In this document: in pieces, positions 26,073 through 36,800 of the stretch
How positions within the stretch are numbered: the first letter of the stretch is position 1
Layout: each line of letters starts with the position of its first letter
Source of the DNA: Mycobacterium gastri
Lineage (GTDB): Bacteria > Actinomycetota > Actinomycetes > Mycobacteriales > Mycobacteriaceae
NCBI RefSeq assembly: GCF_002102175.1
Contig: NZ_LQOX01000004.1
Span: 1 to 48,630 of the forward strand
Reading direction: 5' to 3'
DNA: 48,630 nucleotides
Program-made: the position numbers and the translations under genes
The notes under the pieces: model-generated
What the model saw: only the letters and a program-made list of their open reading frames with translations
Database searches by the model: none
What the model was told of the DNA's origin: nothing

Positions 26073-27680
26073 ATGCAATCAAATGCAATGCTTCGTCAGG
26101 CTGCCGTCTCGGCGGCGGCGGTGCCCAGGAGGTCGGACGTCGGCGAAGCGCTCGCTGAGATTCGAAGGCCGGTGGCGGTAGTCGGGTCGGATCGTGGGCC
26201 GCGCCCCGTCGTCCTTGACGACGCAGGACATCTCACCCCCGAGATCATGAGCCAAAACCTGCTAGCCGTCTTCCCGCCCGTATATCCCGAGTGGCTGGGC
26301 GAACGTGGCTTCACCGTCGCGCATGGCGTCAGATTCCCGTATGTGGTTGGCGAGATGGCCCGCGGTATCGCCACAGCGCGAATGACGGTCGAGGGCGTGC
26401 GGGCTGGTGCGATGGCCTTCTTCGGTAGCGCAGGATTGGATTTGCACGCCATTCGAACAGGGGTGGAGGAGATCCAGGATGCGCTCGGACGCGAATCCCG
26501 CGGCTGGGGAGCCAATCTCATCCACAATCTCCACGATGAAGGTAATGAGCTGGCTACAGCAGAGCTCTTCCATCACCTCGACGTGCGTTACGTTTCGGCG
26601 TCGGCGTTCATGCGTCTTACGCCCGCGATCGTCCTCTACGCGGCAAAGGGACTGCGCCGTGATGCCAATGGACGGATCGTCCGGGCGGGACACATATTTG
26701 CCAAGGTTTCTCGTGAGGAGGTCGCCCGACAATTTCTTTCACCCGCGCCAGACGCGATGTTGCGTGCGCTTGTCGCAGAAGGCCGGATCACCGCCGAGGA
26801 AGCGCAACTGGCAACTGGAATCCCGGTAGCCGAAGACATCACAGCCGAGGCCGATTCCGGCGGCCACACCGACAATCGTGCGCTGACTGTGCTGCTTCCG
26901 CGCCTCATTTTCCTGCGCGACCAGATCGCCGCCGCCTACAACTACGCGGTTGTACCACGGGTAGGTGCGGCGGGAGGACTAGGAACACCTGCCGCCGTGG
27001 CGGCCGCATTCGCCACCGGCGCAGCGTACGTCTTAACCGGTTCGGCCAACCAGTCGGCGGTGGAGAGCGGCCTGTCCGGGGATGCCCGAAATCTGCTCGC
27101 TCAGGCTCAATCCACCGACGTGGCAATGGCGCCGGCCTCTGACATGTTCGAGATGGGAGTGACGGTGCAGGTGCTCAAGCGGGGTACGCTGTTTGCCCAA
27201 CGTGGCCAGCGGTTAGCGCAATTCTACAGTAAATACTTGTCGTTCGAAGAAGCCCCAGTCGATGAGGTAACGAACCTCGAAACCACCGTGCTTGGCCGCA
27301 AAGTAGCCGACATCTGGGCCGAGACCGAATCGCACTTTTCGAAAAGCGATCCCCGGCAGGTGGAGCGTGCGCGAGCGGACCCCAGACATCGTATGGCCCT
27401 CGTCTTTCGCTGGTATCTGTTCATGGGCTCGCAGTGGGCGCGCGACGGAGATGTTGCCCGGCGCGCGGATTATCAGATCTGGTGCGGCCCAGCGATGGGT
27501 GCCTTTAACGACTGGGTGCGGGGAAGTTTCCTCGAACCGTTGGAGGCACGCACGGTCCGGCAGATTGCGCTCAATCTGCTCGAGGGAGCTGCAACTGTGA
27601 CGCGAGCCGGTCAACTACGCGCTGCCGGTGTTGCCCTGCCGGCGTTCGCTTTTGACTTTCGTCCACGCCCTCTCGGATAG
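26073..27680 (+). CDS. pfaD: PfaD-type enoyl reductase of a PUFA/secondary-lipid synthase
   Basis: A 535-residue FMN-dependent TIM-barrel protein of the PfaD branch of the nitronate monooxygenase-like enoyl reductases. Family blocks: GWGANLIHNLHDEGNELATAEL, EADSGGHTDNRALTVLLPRL, RVGAAGGLGTPAAVAAAFATGAAYVLTGSANQSAVESGLS and DVAMAPASDMFEMGVTVQVLKRGT. In PUFA synthases this subunit acts in trans and reduces the enoyl-ACP intermediates made by the two large proteins. Start: ATG at 26073; the site before it is weak. It is first of five closely spaced genes (pfaD, pfaA-like, pfaC-like, NRPS, monooxygenase). ER-first order resembles the pfa1-pfa2-pfa3 clusters of terrestrial myxobacteria rather than the marine pfaA-B-C-D order. 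Confidence 0.94.
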   Translation: MQSNAMLRQAAVSAAAVPRRSDVGEALAEIRRPVAVVGSDRGPRPVVLDDAGHLTPEIMSQNLLAVFPPVYPEWLGERGFTVAHGVRFPYVVGEMARGIATARMTVEGVRAGAMAFFGSAGLDLHAIRTGVEEIQDALGRESRGWGANLIHNLHDEGNELATAELFHHLDVRYVSASAFMRLTPAIVLYAAKGLRRDANGRIVRAGHIFAKVSREEVARQFLSPAPDAMLRALVAEGRITAEEAQLATGIPVAEDITAEADSGGHTDNRALTVLLPRLIFLRDQIAAAYNYAVVPRVGAAGGLGTPAAVAAAFATGAAYVLTGSANQSAVESGLSGDARNLLAQAQSTDVAMAPASDMFEMGVTVQVLKRGTLFAQRGQRLAQFYSKYLSFEEAPVDEVTNLETTVLGRKVADIWAETESHFSKSDPRQVERARADPRHRMALVFRWYLFMGSQWARDGDVARRADYQIWCGPAMGAFNDWVRGSFLEPLEARTVRQIALNLLEGAATVTRAGQLRAAGVALPAFAFDFRPRPLG

Positions 27681-27721
27681 TTCTCCGTCCACCTCCCGTC
27701 GCAAGCCAGGATGAAAGTGCC

Positions 27722-30700
27722 ATGACCGAAAAGACGCAGCACCCCACTACCACTCCAGTCGCAGTGGTCGGAATGGCCGCGATCTATCCCGGAGGGGCGG
27801 GCCTCGAAGGCTATTGGCGCACTATCACCGCCGGTCGGGACGCCATCGATGAGGTGCCGCCCTCGCACTGGCTGATCGAGGACTATTTCGATCCTGATCC
27901 CAAGGCGACGGACAAGACGTATTGCAAACGGGGCGGCTTCATCGACCCGGTGCTGTTCGACCCAGTTGAATTCGGGTTGCCGCCTAATGCTTTACCAGCT
28001 ACCGACTCAGCGCAGTTGCTTGCACTCATCGCGGCCAAGAAGACGCTTGACGATGCGATGCGTGGGAGCACCGAAGTCGACCTCGACCGTGTCGATGTGG
28101 TGCTCGGGGTCGCCTCCACCACCGAACTCGTCGTCCAGATGGGTTCACGAATGCAGCGGCCGATCTGGCGTAAGGCACTGTTGGAGCACGGGTTACGTGA
28201 GGATGCGGCAGATGAGATATGCCGCGACATCGCGGATCATTACCCGTCGTGGCAGGAAAGCACCTTTCCGGGCCTCCTGGGCAATGTCGTCGCCGGACGC
28301 ATCGCCAACCGTCTTGATCTCGGGGGCAGCAACTTCGTCGTAGATGCCGCCTGTGCAAGTTCACTCTCGGCGCTGCAGGCCGCACTGCACCGACTGTACC
28401 TTCACGAGTCGGATCTGGTGCTGACCGGCGGCGTCGACGCGCTGAACGACGTGATGATGTACATGTGCTTCTCCAAGACGCCGGCCTTTTCGCCGACGGG
28501 TAACTGTCGGCCGTTCTCGGATAGCGCCGACGGAACCATTATTGGTGAGGGCGTGGGCATGCTAGCCGTTAAACGCCTCAGTGATGCAGAGCGCGATGGG
28601 AATCAGATCCATGCGGTCATTCGTGGCCTGGGCTCATCATCGGATGGTCGTGCATCCAGCGTCTACGCGCCACGCTCCCAAGGGCAGGCCAAGGCTCTGC
28701 GCCGTGCCTACGAACACGCAGGCTACGAACCTTGGACCGTCGAACTCGTCGAGGCACACGGCACAGCGACGAAAGCCGGCGACGTCGCGGAATTTGCCGG
28801 ACTCAAGTCGGTGTTTGCCGACGAGTCAGCGCGAATCGCGCTCGGTTCGGTTAAGTCTCAGATCGGTCACACAAAGGCCGCCGCCGGAGCTGCGGGACTC
28901 ATCAAAGCTGTGCTAGCACTCCAACATTCGACACTGCCGGGCACGTTGAAAGTGGAGCGTCCGAACCGGGCCCTGGATTTGGCCGAGACGCCGTTCTACG
29001 TCAATGCGCAGACTCGCCCGTGGGTGCGAACAGGCGATCAGCCACGCCGCGCTGCCGTCAGTTCATTCGGGTTCGGCGGCAGTAACTTTCACGTGACGTT
29101 GGAAGAGTATCGCGGGAAGCAACGCGCGAAGCGGTTGCGGACCCTGCCCAGTGAACTCGTTGTGCTCAGCGCGCACTCCGAAGAGTCTCTCGAGAGACGG
29201 GCCGCCGAAGTCCTTGCTGCTGTCCGCTCCGGCGAGAGCCTTGCGCGAATTGCCTTCGAATCAGCGCGAGAGTTCGACGCGTCTCATGCGGCGCGCGCAG
29301 GTCTGGTTGCAACGGACGAGGTATCGCTCGAGGCCCTCGCTAAGCGGTTGCGTATGGCGCTTTCCGAAAGCGCTGGCGCGCAACTCAAGGATACCAACGT
29401 CGCGGTGGGCTTCGGGCCGGCGAGGGAAGGGAAGACGGCTTTTCTCTTCCCCGGCCAAGGCAGCCAATACGTCGGGATGGGCGCTGATCTCGCACTCACC
29501 TTTTCGGAGGCAATCACGGTGTGGGATGCACTCGACGGAGATCTTGCCGACCTCCACCGCGTAGTGTTCCCCGAGCCGGCCTTCGACGCGGGTTTGGTTG
29601 CCGCACAGAAGGCTGAGCTCACTGCGATGGAGAATGCCCAGCCAGCCATCGCTGCCACAAGCCTTGCGCAGCTTGCACTGCTCGACGTGCTGGGCGTGAG
29701 TGCAAGTGGCGCCGCCGGCCACAGCTTTGGAGAGGTCACCGCATTGGCGGCGGCGGGCGTCCTCCCGGTGGAGCGACTCGTCGAAATGGCGCGCACTCGT
29801 GGTGCGCTGATGGCCGAGGCGGGTCGCGGCCAGGACGGCGCGATGCTCGCTATCACGGCTAGCGGACGGGATGTTCGAGCCCTGCTCGATTCGCTACCAC
29901 AGCACGATGGAAAGTTGGTCATCGCCAACGACAACGCACCTGACCAGGTGGTGCTGGCTGGAAGTGAGTCCGACATCGAACGGGCGCAAGACGCGGCGAG
30001 ATCAGCCGGTTGGACGTCGGTCCGTCTGCCCGTGGCGTCGGCGTTCCATTCACCGATCGTGGCTGCGGCCGCGGAGCCGTTTTCAGCGTTCCTGAAGACG
30101 ATAGACCTTGGCGGGTTCCGCTTCCCGGTGTATGCCAACGCGACAGCGCAACCGTACGGCGGGCAGGTGGCAGATCAGCTTGGCGATCAGGTGCGTCAGC
30201 CTGTGCGGTTCCGCGAAATGATCGAGGCGATGGCCCGCGACGGGTTTTCGCGGTTCATAGAGGTCGGGCCGGGTCGGGTCCTGACGAAGCTCGTCGATCA
30301 GATCCTCAGCACGACAAGGCATATCGCCGTGGCCCTCGACGATCCGAAGCCTGGCGGACTACTCGGTTGGCATCGCGGTCTCGCGACGTTAGCCGCAGAT
30401 GGTGTGGCGCTCGATCTTGCAGCTCTCTACGACAACTACCACCAGCCAGAGAAGCACATTCCGACACCGAAGTACGCCGTCATGGTGGGAGGAGCCAACA
30501 TTGGAAAGCCTTATCCGCCGACGGATGGGAAGCTCTCAATCACCCCGAAGCACGCACGCATGAACCTACCGAGCGCACAGTCGCCGCCTGCCGAAAGGTC
30601 GGAGCCCACGCCAGTGGTCCCACGCGATGGCAATGCGGCGCCGGCATTTCAGTCGCCCGCCGCAGCCCACACGCAACAATTGCACAACGGCGCGGCCCCA

Positions 30701-33700
30701 CCGCTTCGAGCGTCACTGTCCACAGATGCGCTAAGTGTCATCGATCGCATCCAGCAGGAGACCGCGGAGAAGCACCGACGCTATCTGGACGCAGTGACGC
30801 AAAGTCACCAAGTTTTTCTTGATGTGTCCGCGCAGATGATGGCCGAAATCGTCGGCGAACACGCCGTGGTTTCGCACGTGCCGCCGTCGATGCCAAGCGG
30901 ACTTGTGACCGCTACTGCGGACGTTGGTGTGAATTCCACGCGCTCCGTCCCAGAGGCTGTCGCGCCTTCAATCCCGGAGCCACTACCACAACCGGACGTA
31001 CAGGTTGTGGTCGAACATCGGGCGGCCCTAGTTTCGTCGCCGGCTCCGTCGGGGTCGGCTAGTGAGGTCGTGTTGGCGATTGTGGCCGAGAAGACAGGTT
31101 ACCCCGCCAATATGCTCGGGCTCGACATGGAGATGGAGTCCGAGCTTGGAATCGATTCCATCAAGCAAGTAGAGATCCTGGCCGCATTGCAGGCGAATTT
31201 TCCCGGGGCACCGGAGATTCCGCCCGCAGACTTGGTAGGTCTGCGGACCTTGCAGGACGTGGTGAACGCCATCTCCGCCTTTACTTGTGACGTTGTGGGC
31301 TTGACTACCAGTGTCGTGTCCGACCATCGGCCAGTGCAGTCGGAGTCGGTTGGTGAGGTCGTGTTGGCGATTGTGGCCGAGAAGACAGGTTACCCCGCCA
31401 ATATGCTCGGGCTCGACATGGAGATGGAGTCCGAGCTTGGAATCGATTCCATCAAGCAAGTAGAGATCCTGGCCGCATTGCAGGCGAATTTCCCTGGAGC
31501 GCCCGAGATTCCGCCTGCAGAGCTGGTAGGTCTGCGGACTCTGCAGGACGTAGTCGACGCCCTCGCGGGAATCACATTTGGTGAGCACCCGGATAGCGCT
31601 GTCGAGGAACAGCTTTCGGCACCAACAGATCCGCCATCTACCAAGCTGCGCTGCACCCAAGCGACGTTAAGGGCCGTGCCGCCGAGCGGCTTTGCGATGG
31701 CGGGATTGCGGGACGGCGAGGTCTTGATCACGCGTGAAGCTCCGGTCTTTGCGGAGGCTCTCGAGCGTGTGATGGTCAGCCGCGGAATTAAGGCTCGGAC
31801 CGTCGACGAGGTGCCGGACAGTGCGGCCGCCGTGGTCTGTCTTGCCGCGCTAGGTGTCATCGGTTCACCGGAGGAGTGCGTTGAGATGCATCTGCGTGCC
31901 TTCCGCGCGGCGCGCAGCGTAGCCAAGTGCGCTGCGCGGACCCGGCTCTTCGTCACTGTGCAGTCGACGGGCGCCCGATTCGCTGAAGCGGAAGTACCGG
32001 TGGGTGTGGCTAGTCTGGTGAAGACAGCCGCATGGGAGTGGGCCAACGCCTCGGTGCGGGCAATAGACATCGAAAGTTTCGACGCGGAACGGTTGACGGC
32101 GGAGCTGCTCGAGGGTGGCAGTGGGGTCGAGGTCGCACTGCGCGACGACGGCGCACGGTTGGTAATCGATGACGTCGAAGCATCGCTCGTGGGGCAGGCG
32201 GTCAGTGCTCCTCAGGACGGTGTTGTAGTTGTTTCCGGGGGTGCCCGCGGCGTGACGGCGCGGTCGGCTCTGGCACTGGCGGCGCGCTACCGCCTGCGGC
32301 TGGCACTTCTCGGCCGCACACCACTTCGTGAAGCGTCCTTGAACGAACCTGCCGGTAACACCGTCGCCGAGATAGCGACGGCCTTGGTGGCATCCGGGAC
32401 GGCTCGGGGCGAGACAATTGGTTTGTCGCAGGCTCGGGCGCTGGCGGAACGCTTGCACGCCGAGCGGGAAGTCCGCGCGACACTGTCGGCCGCCGAACAA
32501 CAAGGCACAGCGGCACGATACTTCACCGCCGACATCAACAATCGGACAGATCTGCAGAGCGTCCTAAACGAAGTCCGACGCACCTTCGGCCCGATCGTCG
32601 GTGTTGTCCATGGCGCGGGCGTATTAGCCGACAAACGTTTGGAGGTTCTCGATGACGATCAGTTCGTCCGGGTGTTCAGCACGAAAGTGGTTGGTGCGGA
32701 GGCGCTGCTGGACGCGACAACTTCCGACGACCTGAGGTTCATCTCGTTGTTCTCCTCTATCGCGGCGCGAGCTGGCAACGCCGGGCAATGCGCTTATGCC
32801 GCCGCCAACGCGGCGCTGGAGTCCATCGCGGCGCGGGAGGCGGTACGGCGCGGTAGCGCCTGCGCGGTAACGGCATTCGGCTGGGGCCCGTGGGACGGCG
32901 GAATGGTCAACTCAACGGTCAAGAGCCGGCTCCTGGAGGCCGGGGTACGCGTTATCCCGCTGAATGAAGGTGCGCGCTTCTTCGCTGAGCACGCGTTGGT
33001 TCGCACCCCAACACCCGCAATGGTGGTCGCGGCGCCCTCGGCGCATCGTCTTCGGGCGGCTCGCCTGGACTGGGAGGTGTCGGCCGAAAGCCTGTCGGTG
33101 CTGGCAGACCACCAGGTACGCGGCCGGGTCGTGATGCCGCTAGTGATCGTTCTCGACGCAATGCTGCGTGCTGCACGCGGCTTGTTCCCGGATGCATGCC
33201 CTGTTGTGCGCGACTTCCAGGTCTTGTCGGGGGTGACGTTCGCCGAAAGCGAGCAAGTTGCTTTCACTGTCGACTTCGAGCCGTCGCAACTGTCGTACAC
33301 AGCGACTGTCCAAGACGGTGAGGGCCGCAAACGATATCGCGCGATCTTGGAGACGCAGCCGGATTCCCTCCCCCAAGTGTCGATTCCGGGAATCGCCGAC
33401 TCGCCGTGGCCGATGAGAGTGGACGACGCCTACCGGAGCGCATTGTTCCACGGGCCCCGGTTCGCGGCGATCGAGCGCCTCGGGGTCCTCGGAGCCAGTG
33501 GCGGGACAGCGAACCTCAAGCATTGGGACGATCTCGGATGGCCGGCCAACGACTGGGCGATCGATCCGGTCGCTGTGGATGGCGGGCTGCAGTTGGGCAT
33601 CCTCTGGGCGAGTGTGCATGGACGTCCCCTTGTGCTACCTGTACGCGTCGGGCGCTTCGCTCTCGTCCGCCCTTTCGGTGACGGCGGTCTACGCTGTCGG

Positions 33701-33835
33701 CTTGCTGCGCATCCGATCAGCGACAAGCAGGTGGACTTCGACATCGTGTTCGAAACCAGCCATGGCGAGCTTGTTGCAGAGCTCGAGGGCGTTGAATTCT
33801 ATGTCGCCGGTACCGGAGTGGACGCGGAGGCGTGA
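27722..33835 (+). CDS. pfaA: PfaA-like multidomain PUFA synthase (KS-AT-ACP-ACP-KR-DH)
   Basis: A 2037-residue protein. Ketosynthase about 12-455 with Cys211 (VDAACASS) and both histidine motifs (EAHGTATKAGD, SQIGHTKAAAGAAG); acyltransferase about 565-870 (FLFPGQGSQ, GHSFGE with Ser668); a Pro/Ala linker; ACP1 and ACP2 with phosphopantetheine serines 1146 and 1243 in LGIDSIKQVEIL, the form typical of PfaA carriers; ketoreductase about 1495-1760 (VVSGGARG, Tyr1692 in YAAAN); C-terminal hotdog-type dehydratase about 1780-2030 (DHQVRGRVVMPL, His1797). This is the domain order of PfaA/Pfa2 proteins. Only two ACPs are present, while most PUFA synthases have five or more. It iteratively elongates malonyl-derived chains. 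Its TGA overlaps the next GTG. A phosphopantetheinyl transferase is not in the window and must act from elsewhere. Confidence 0.95.
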   Translation: MTEKTQHPTTTPVAVVGMAAIYPGGAGLEGYWRTITAGRDAIDEVPPSHWLIEDYFDPDPKATDKTYCKRGGFIDPVLFDPVEFGLPPNALPATDSAQLLALIAAKKTLDDAMRGSTEVDLDRVDVVLGVASTTELVVQMGSRMQRPIWRKALLEHGLREDAADEICRDIADHYPSWQESTFPGLLGNVVAGRIANRLDLGGSNFVVDAACASSLSALQAALHRLYLHESDLVLTGGVDALNDVMMYMCFSKTPAFSPTGNCRPFSDSADGTIIGEGVGMLAVKRLSDAERDGNQIHAVIRGLGSSSDGRASSVYAPRSQGQAKALRRAYEHAGYEPWTVELVEAHGTATKAGDVAEFAGLKSVFADESARIALGSVKSQIGHTKAAAGAAGLIKAVLALQHSTLPGTLKVERPNRALDLAETPFYVNAQTRPWVRTGDQPRRAAVSSFGFGGSNFHVTLEEYRGKQRAKRLRTLPSELVVLSAHSEESLERRAAEVLAAVRSGESLARIAFESAREFDASHAARAGLVATDEVSLEALAKRLRMALSESAGAQLKDTNVAVGFGPAREGKTAFLFPGQGSQYVGMGADLALTFSEAITVWDALDGDLADLHRVVFPEPAFDAGLVAAQKAELTAMENAQPAIAATSLAQLALLDVLGVSASGAAGHSFGEVTALAAAGVLPVERLVEMARTRGALMAEAGRGQDGAMLAITASGRDVRALLDSLPQHDGKLVIANDNAPDQVVLAGSESDIERAQDAARSAGWTSVRLPVASAFHSPIVAAAAEPFSAFLKTIDLGGFRFPVYANATAQPYGGQVADQLGDQVRQPVRFREMIEAMARDGFSRFIEVGPGRVLTKLVDQILSTTRHIAVALDDPKPGGLLGWHRGLATLAADGVALDLAALYDNYHQPEKHIPTPKYAVMVGGANIGKPYPPTDGKLSITPKHARMNLPSAQSPPAERSEPTPVVPRDGNAAPAFQSPAAAHTQQLHNGAAPPLRASLSTDALSVIDRIQQETAEKHRRYLDAVTQSHQVFLDVSAQMMAEIVGEHAVVSHVPPSMPSGLVTATADVGVNSTRSVPEAVAPSIPEPLPQPDVQVVVEHRAALVSSPAPSGSASEVVLAIVAEKTGYPANMLGLDMEMESELGIDSIKQVEILAALQANFPGAPEIPPADLVGLRTLQDVVNAISAFTCDVVGLTTSVVSDHRPVQSESVGEVVLAIVAEKTGYPANMLGLDMEMESELGIDSIKQVEILAALQANFPGAPEIPPAELVGLRTLQDVVDALAGITFGEHPDSAVEEQLSAPTDPPSTKLRCTQATLRAVPPSGFAMAGLRDGEVLITREAPVFAEALERVMVSRGIKARTVDEVPDSAAAVVCLAALGVIGSPEECVEMHLRAFRAARSVAKCAARTRLFVTVQSTGARFAEAEVPVGVASLVKTAAWEWANASVRAIDIESFDAERLTAELLEGGSGVEVALRDDGARLVIDDVEASLVGQAVSAPQDGVVVVSGGARGVTARSALALAARYRLRLALLGRTPLREASLNEPAGNTVAEIATALVASGTARGETIGLSQARALAERLHAEREVRATLSAAEQQGTAARYFTADINNRTDLQSVLNEVRRTFGPIVGVVHGAGVLADKRLEVLDDDQFVRVFSTKVVGAEALLDATTSDDLRFISLFSSIAARAGNAGQCAYAAANAALESIAAREAVRRGSACAVTAFGWGPWDGGMVNSTVKSRLLEAGVRVIPLNEGARFFAEHALVRTPTPAMVVAAPSAHRLRAARLDWEVSAESLSVLADHQVRGRVVMPLVIVLDAMLRAARGLFPDACPVVRDFQVLSGVTFAESEQVAFTVDFEPSQLSYTATVQDGEGRKRYRAILETQPDSLPQVSIPGIADSPWPMRVDDAYRSALFHGPRFAAIERLGVLGASGGTANLKHWDDLGWPANDWAIDPVAVDGGLQLGILWASVHGRPLVLPVRVGRFALVRPFGDGGLRCRLAAHPISDKQVDFDIVFETSHGELVAELEGVEFYVAGTGVDAEA
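31062..31200 (+). repeat. ACP-coding perfect direct repeat, copy 1 (139 bp)
   Basis: Identical to 31353-31491 over 139 bp, offset 291 bp (97 codons). It codes the N-terminal part and active-site region of ACP1. Synonymous positions are also identical, so the ACP duplication is recent or kept uniform by conversion; beyond 31200 the copies differ. Confidence 0.93.
31353..31491 (+). repeat. ACP-coding perfect direct repeat, copy 2 (139 bp)
   Basis: Second copy of the 139-bp repeat, coding the corresponding part of ACP2. Recombination between the copies would delete or add exactly one 97-codon ACP unit in frame, so carrier number could vary between strains. Confidence 0.93.
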
Positions 33836-36800
33836 CGCCTTTCGAGCCTGTCGCGGTTGTCGGACGCGGCTGCATCCTGCCCGGTGCTGCCACGCCAGAG
33901 GCCTTGTTCGCTGCAACCCTGGGCGGACGTTGCCTTCTTTCTCGCACCCGGCGAGACCACTGGCGCGGGCTGGATCCCGAGATGCTGTTGGCCAGCGACA
34001 AGCCTGGAATGCGCGTTTCGTCAGCGACCGGAGGCTATATAGACGCGCCCATCGAGACCATCGGAATTGCTTCGCGCATACCCGGGTTCGAGCTTCTCGA
34101 CCCACTCGTCCATTGGCTCGTTTACTGCGTGCAGCAGTCGCTGTGCGGTCCCGTTGGGGCAGCCCGGACCGGCATCGTAGTCGGTAACCTTTCTTACCCC
34201 TCCGCTCTGAACACCAAGTTTGTGGAAAGCGTGTGGAGCGGTGGCGGCGATGTTGATCCGCGCAACCGCTTCTCCTCCGGACTGCCGGTGCACTTGGTCG
34301 CTGATGCGATGGGATTGACCGGACCAGCCTTTGCGTTGGACGCGGCATGCGCGTCGTCGCTTTACGCGATCAAGCTTGCCTGCGACGCCTTACACGACGG
34401 CGAGGCCGACGCAATGCTCGCCGGCGGTGTGAATGGCGCCGACGATCTGTTTCTGCACCTTGGTTTCACGGCGCTGCAGGCACTTAGCCCGTCTGGCAGG
34501 TCTCGTCCGTTTCATGCTGAGGCCGACGGGCTAGTCCCGGCGCACGGCGCAGCTTTGGTCACACTGAAGCGCCTTGAGGACGCCGAATATTGCGGTGATC
34601 GCATCTTCGGCGTGATCACTGGAATCGGGCTCTCCAACGACGGACGCCAGAGCGGGTTTCTGGCACCTGCCGTGTCCGGCCAGACACGAGCCATGACTGC
34701 CGCACTGATGCAGGCGGGGCTGTCGCCTGCAGACATCGATTACGTCGACTGTCATGCCACCGGCACGCCATTGGGCGACGCTACGGAGCTTGAGAGTTTG
34801 CTAGCCGCCTACGGTGAAGTGCCGCTGAAGCTCGGTGCGCTCAAGGGCAATCTTGGTCATACGATTACTGTGTCCGGCGCGGCGAGCCTGGTGAATGTGT
34901 TGTCCGCCATGGAGGCGTCGGTTACTCCGCCGACGTTGTGCGACAACCCGGTAGAAGCGCTGAAAACGACCCCATTCACGTTGGCCACGACTTCTTCCCC
35001 GTGGACGGGGGCAATTAAACGTGCCGCGGTCAGCAACTTCGGGTTCGGGGGAAACAACGCCCACCTGATCGTCCAGAATTACTTCCCCACAACAGGTTCG
35101 AAGGTCCGACGGCAACCTGGATCGGGGGACGTTGTTATCTGCGGTATGGGAGTGGTGACGGGTGACGCGGGCGGAATCGCATCGTTTCGCCGTCGTGCGG
35201 TGGGTCCCGCGGTCGAACCTACACCGCTACGAACCGTAGAACTGGATTTTGTGGGCCTCGGGTTTCCGCCAAGGGAGCTCAAGGCGAGCCTCAGTCAGCA
35301 GACCACGATGCTGGCGGCCGCTTCGCAAGCACTCGAGCACGTCAGCACCGACCCCGACCGGACGGGGGTATTCATCGGGATGGGCTGTGACGCCACCATC
35401 GGCCGTCAACGGTTGCGGGTGTTGCACGGGGGAGACGAGCAATGGCTGGTCGCCAATGTCGAAGCGGCCCCGGGGTTAACCGCCGACGGCGTAATCGGAA
35501 CGATGCCCAACATCCCGGCCAACCGCATCCACGCTCAGCGGGACTTCCGTGGGTTCGGCTGCACTGTTTCCAGCGAGGAACTCTCAGGCATCACGGCGTT
35601 GCGCTTAGGTGTACGCGCGTTGCGAAGCGGCGAGCTGGACACCGTCGTCGCCGGTGCGGTCGACATGTGCTGCGAACCGGTACATAAGCAAGCATCAGAT
35701 GCTCTGATGACTAACAGGGCTGGGCTGCATGGCGATTCGGCGGTAGCGTTTGTTTTGAAACGGCGCGAAGACGCAGAGAACGCGGGCGATGACATTATCG
35801 CCCTCATTGATATCGACAGCGCCGACACCCCATCGGACGAAAATTTTGCGGCACAGCGGTTTGGTCACACGCATGCGGCGAGCGCCGCCACCGAAGTCGC
35901 CGCACGCGTGGTGGCCCTGCGCGCGCGGGTTCGTGTGGACCACAGCGGGGCGCAGCCCGCACCGGGCGGCACCCGAACGGCAGTGCGGCAAGAGACACTA
36001 GGAGGCCGAACCGACTGCATCACGGTATCTGTGGTCAACGATCCAGAGCCCCTGGCCGTTGGCGTCATTCCCGCCTGGGAACGCTACGCAGCCGAGACCC
36101 AAGCCGGTCTGCTAGCCCGCATGGTGCGAGGGGAAGTGGGCGGGAAGGGTTCTGTCCGTTGCTGTTTGGTAGCTAACGGCGAGTTGACGATGGACAAACT
36201 TCGGCGTGCGACCGTGGCTCAATTGCAACAAGGCGCGATGCCTAAAGGCCCCGGCGTCGCGTTCGCCGACACCCCGATCGCCGGAGAACTGGCGTTCGTG
36301 TTCACCGGAGCGGCGGCGGCATATCCGGGCGCGGGGCGTGATCTGTTGCTGGCTTGGCCGGAACTCGGCGACGCAATCGCCGCCCGCGTGCCCACGGCCA
36401 GCGACCTGACCCGGCGGCTGTACGGTACCGGCGTCGCAACGCTTGATCCGCGTGCACAACTCACCAGCTGCGCCCTGGTATGTCAAACACATGCGGAGTT
36501 TTCTCGTACAGTTCTCGGTCTTACCCCGAGCGCCGCCGTCGGTCTGTCGTCGGGGGAGACGAATGCGTTGTTTGCATTCGGGGTCTGGCGCGACCTCGAG
36601 ACGATGCTTGATGAGATCGAGGCTTCGGGGCTCTACGGCGAGCAGCTGACCGGAAACTGTCGAGCGGCGGCCGCGTCTTGGGGACTGGGGGATCAACGAC
36701 CTGTGCCGTGGGAATGCTGGCGGGTCGCCGCGCCACGAGCGGTGATTGAATCGGCACTGGACCGAGAACCACACGCGTACTTGACCATTATCCAATCACC

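Noticed and set aside
31062..31491. CRISPR-like or satellite repeat
   Set aside because: Two long copies in frame with a protein-coding ACP unit; explained by domain duplication.
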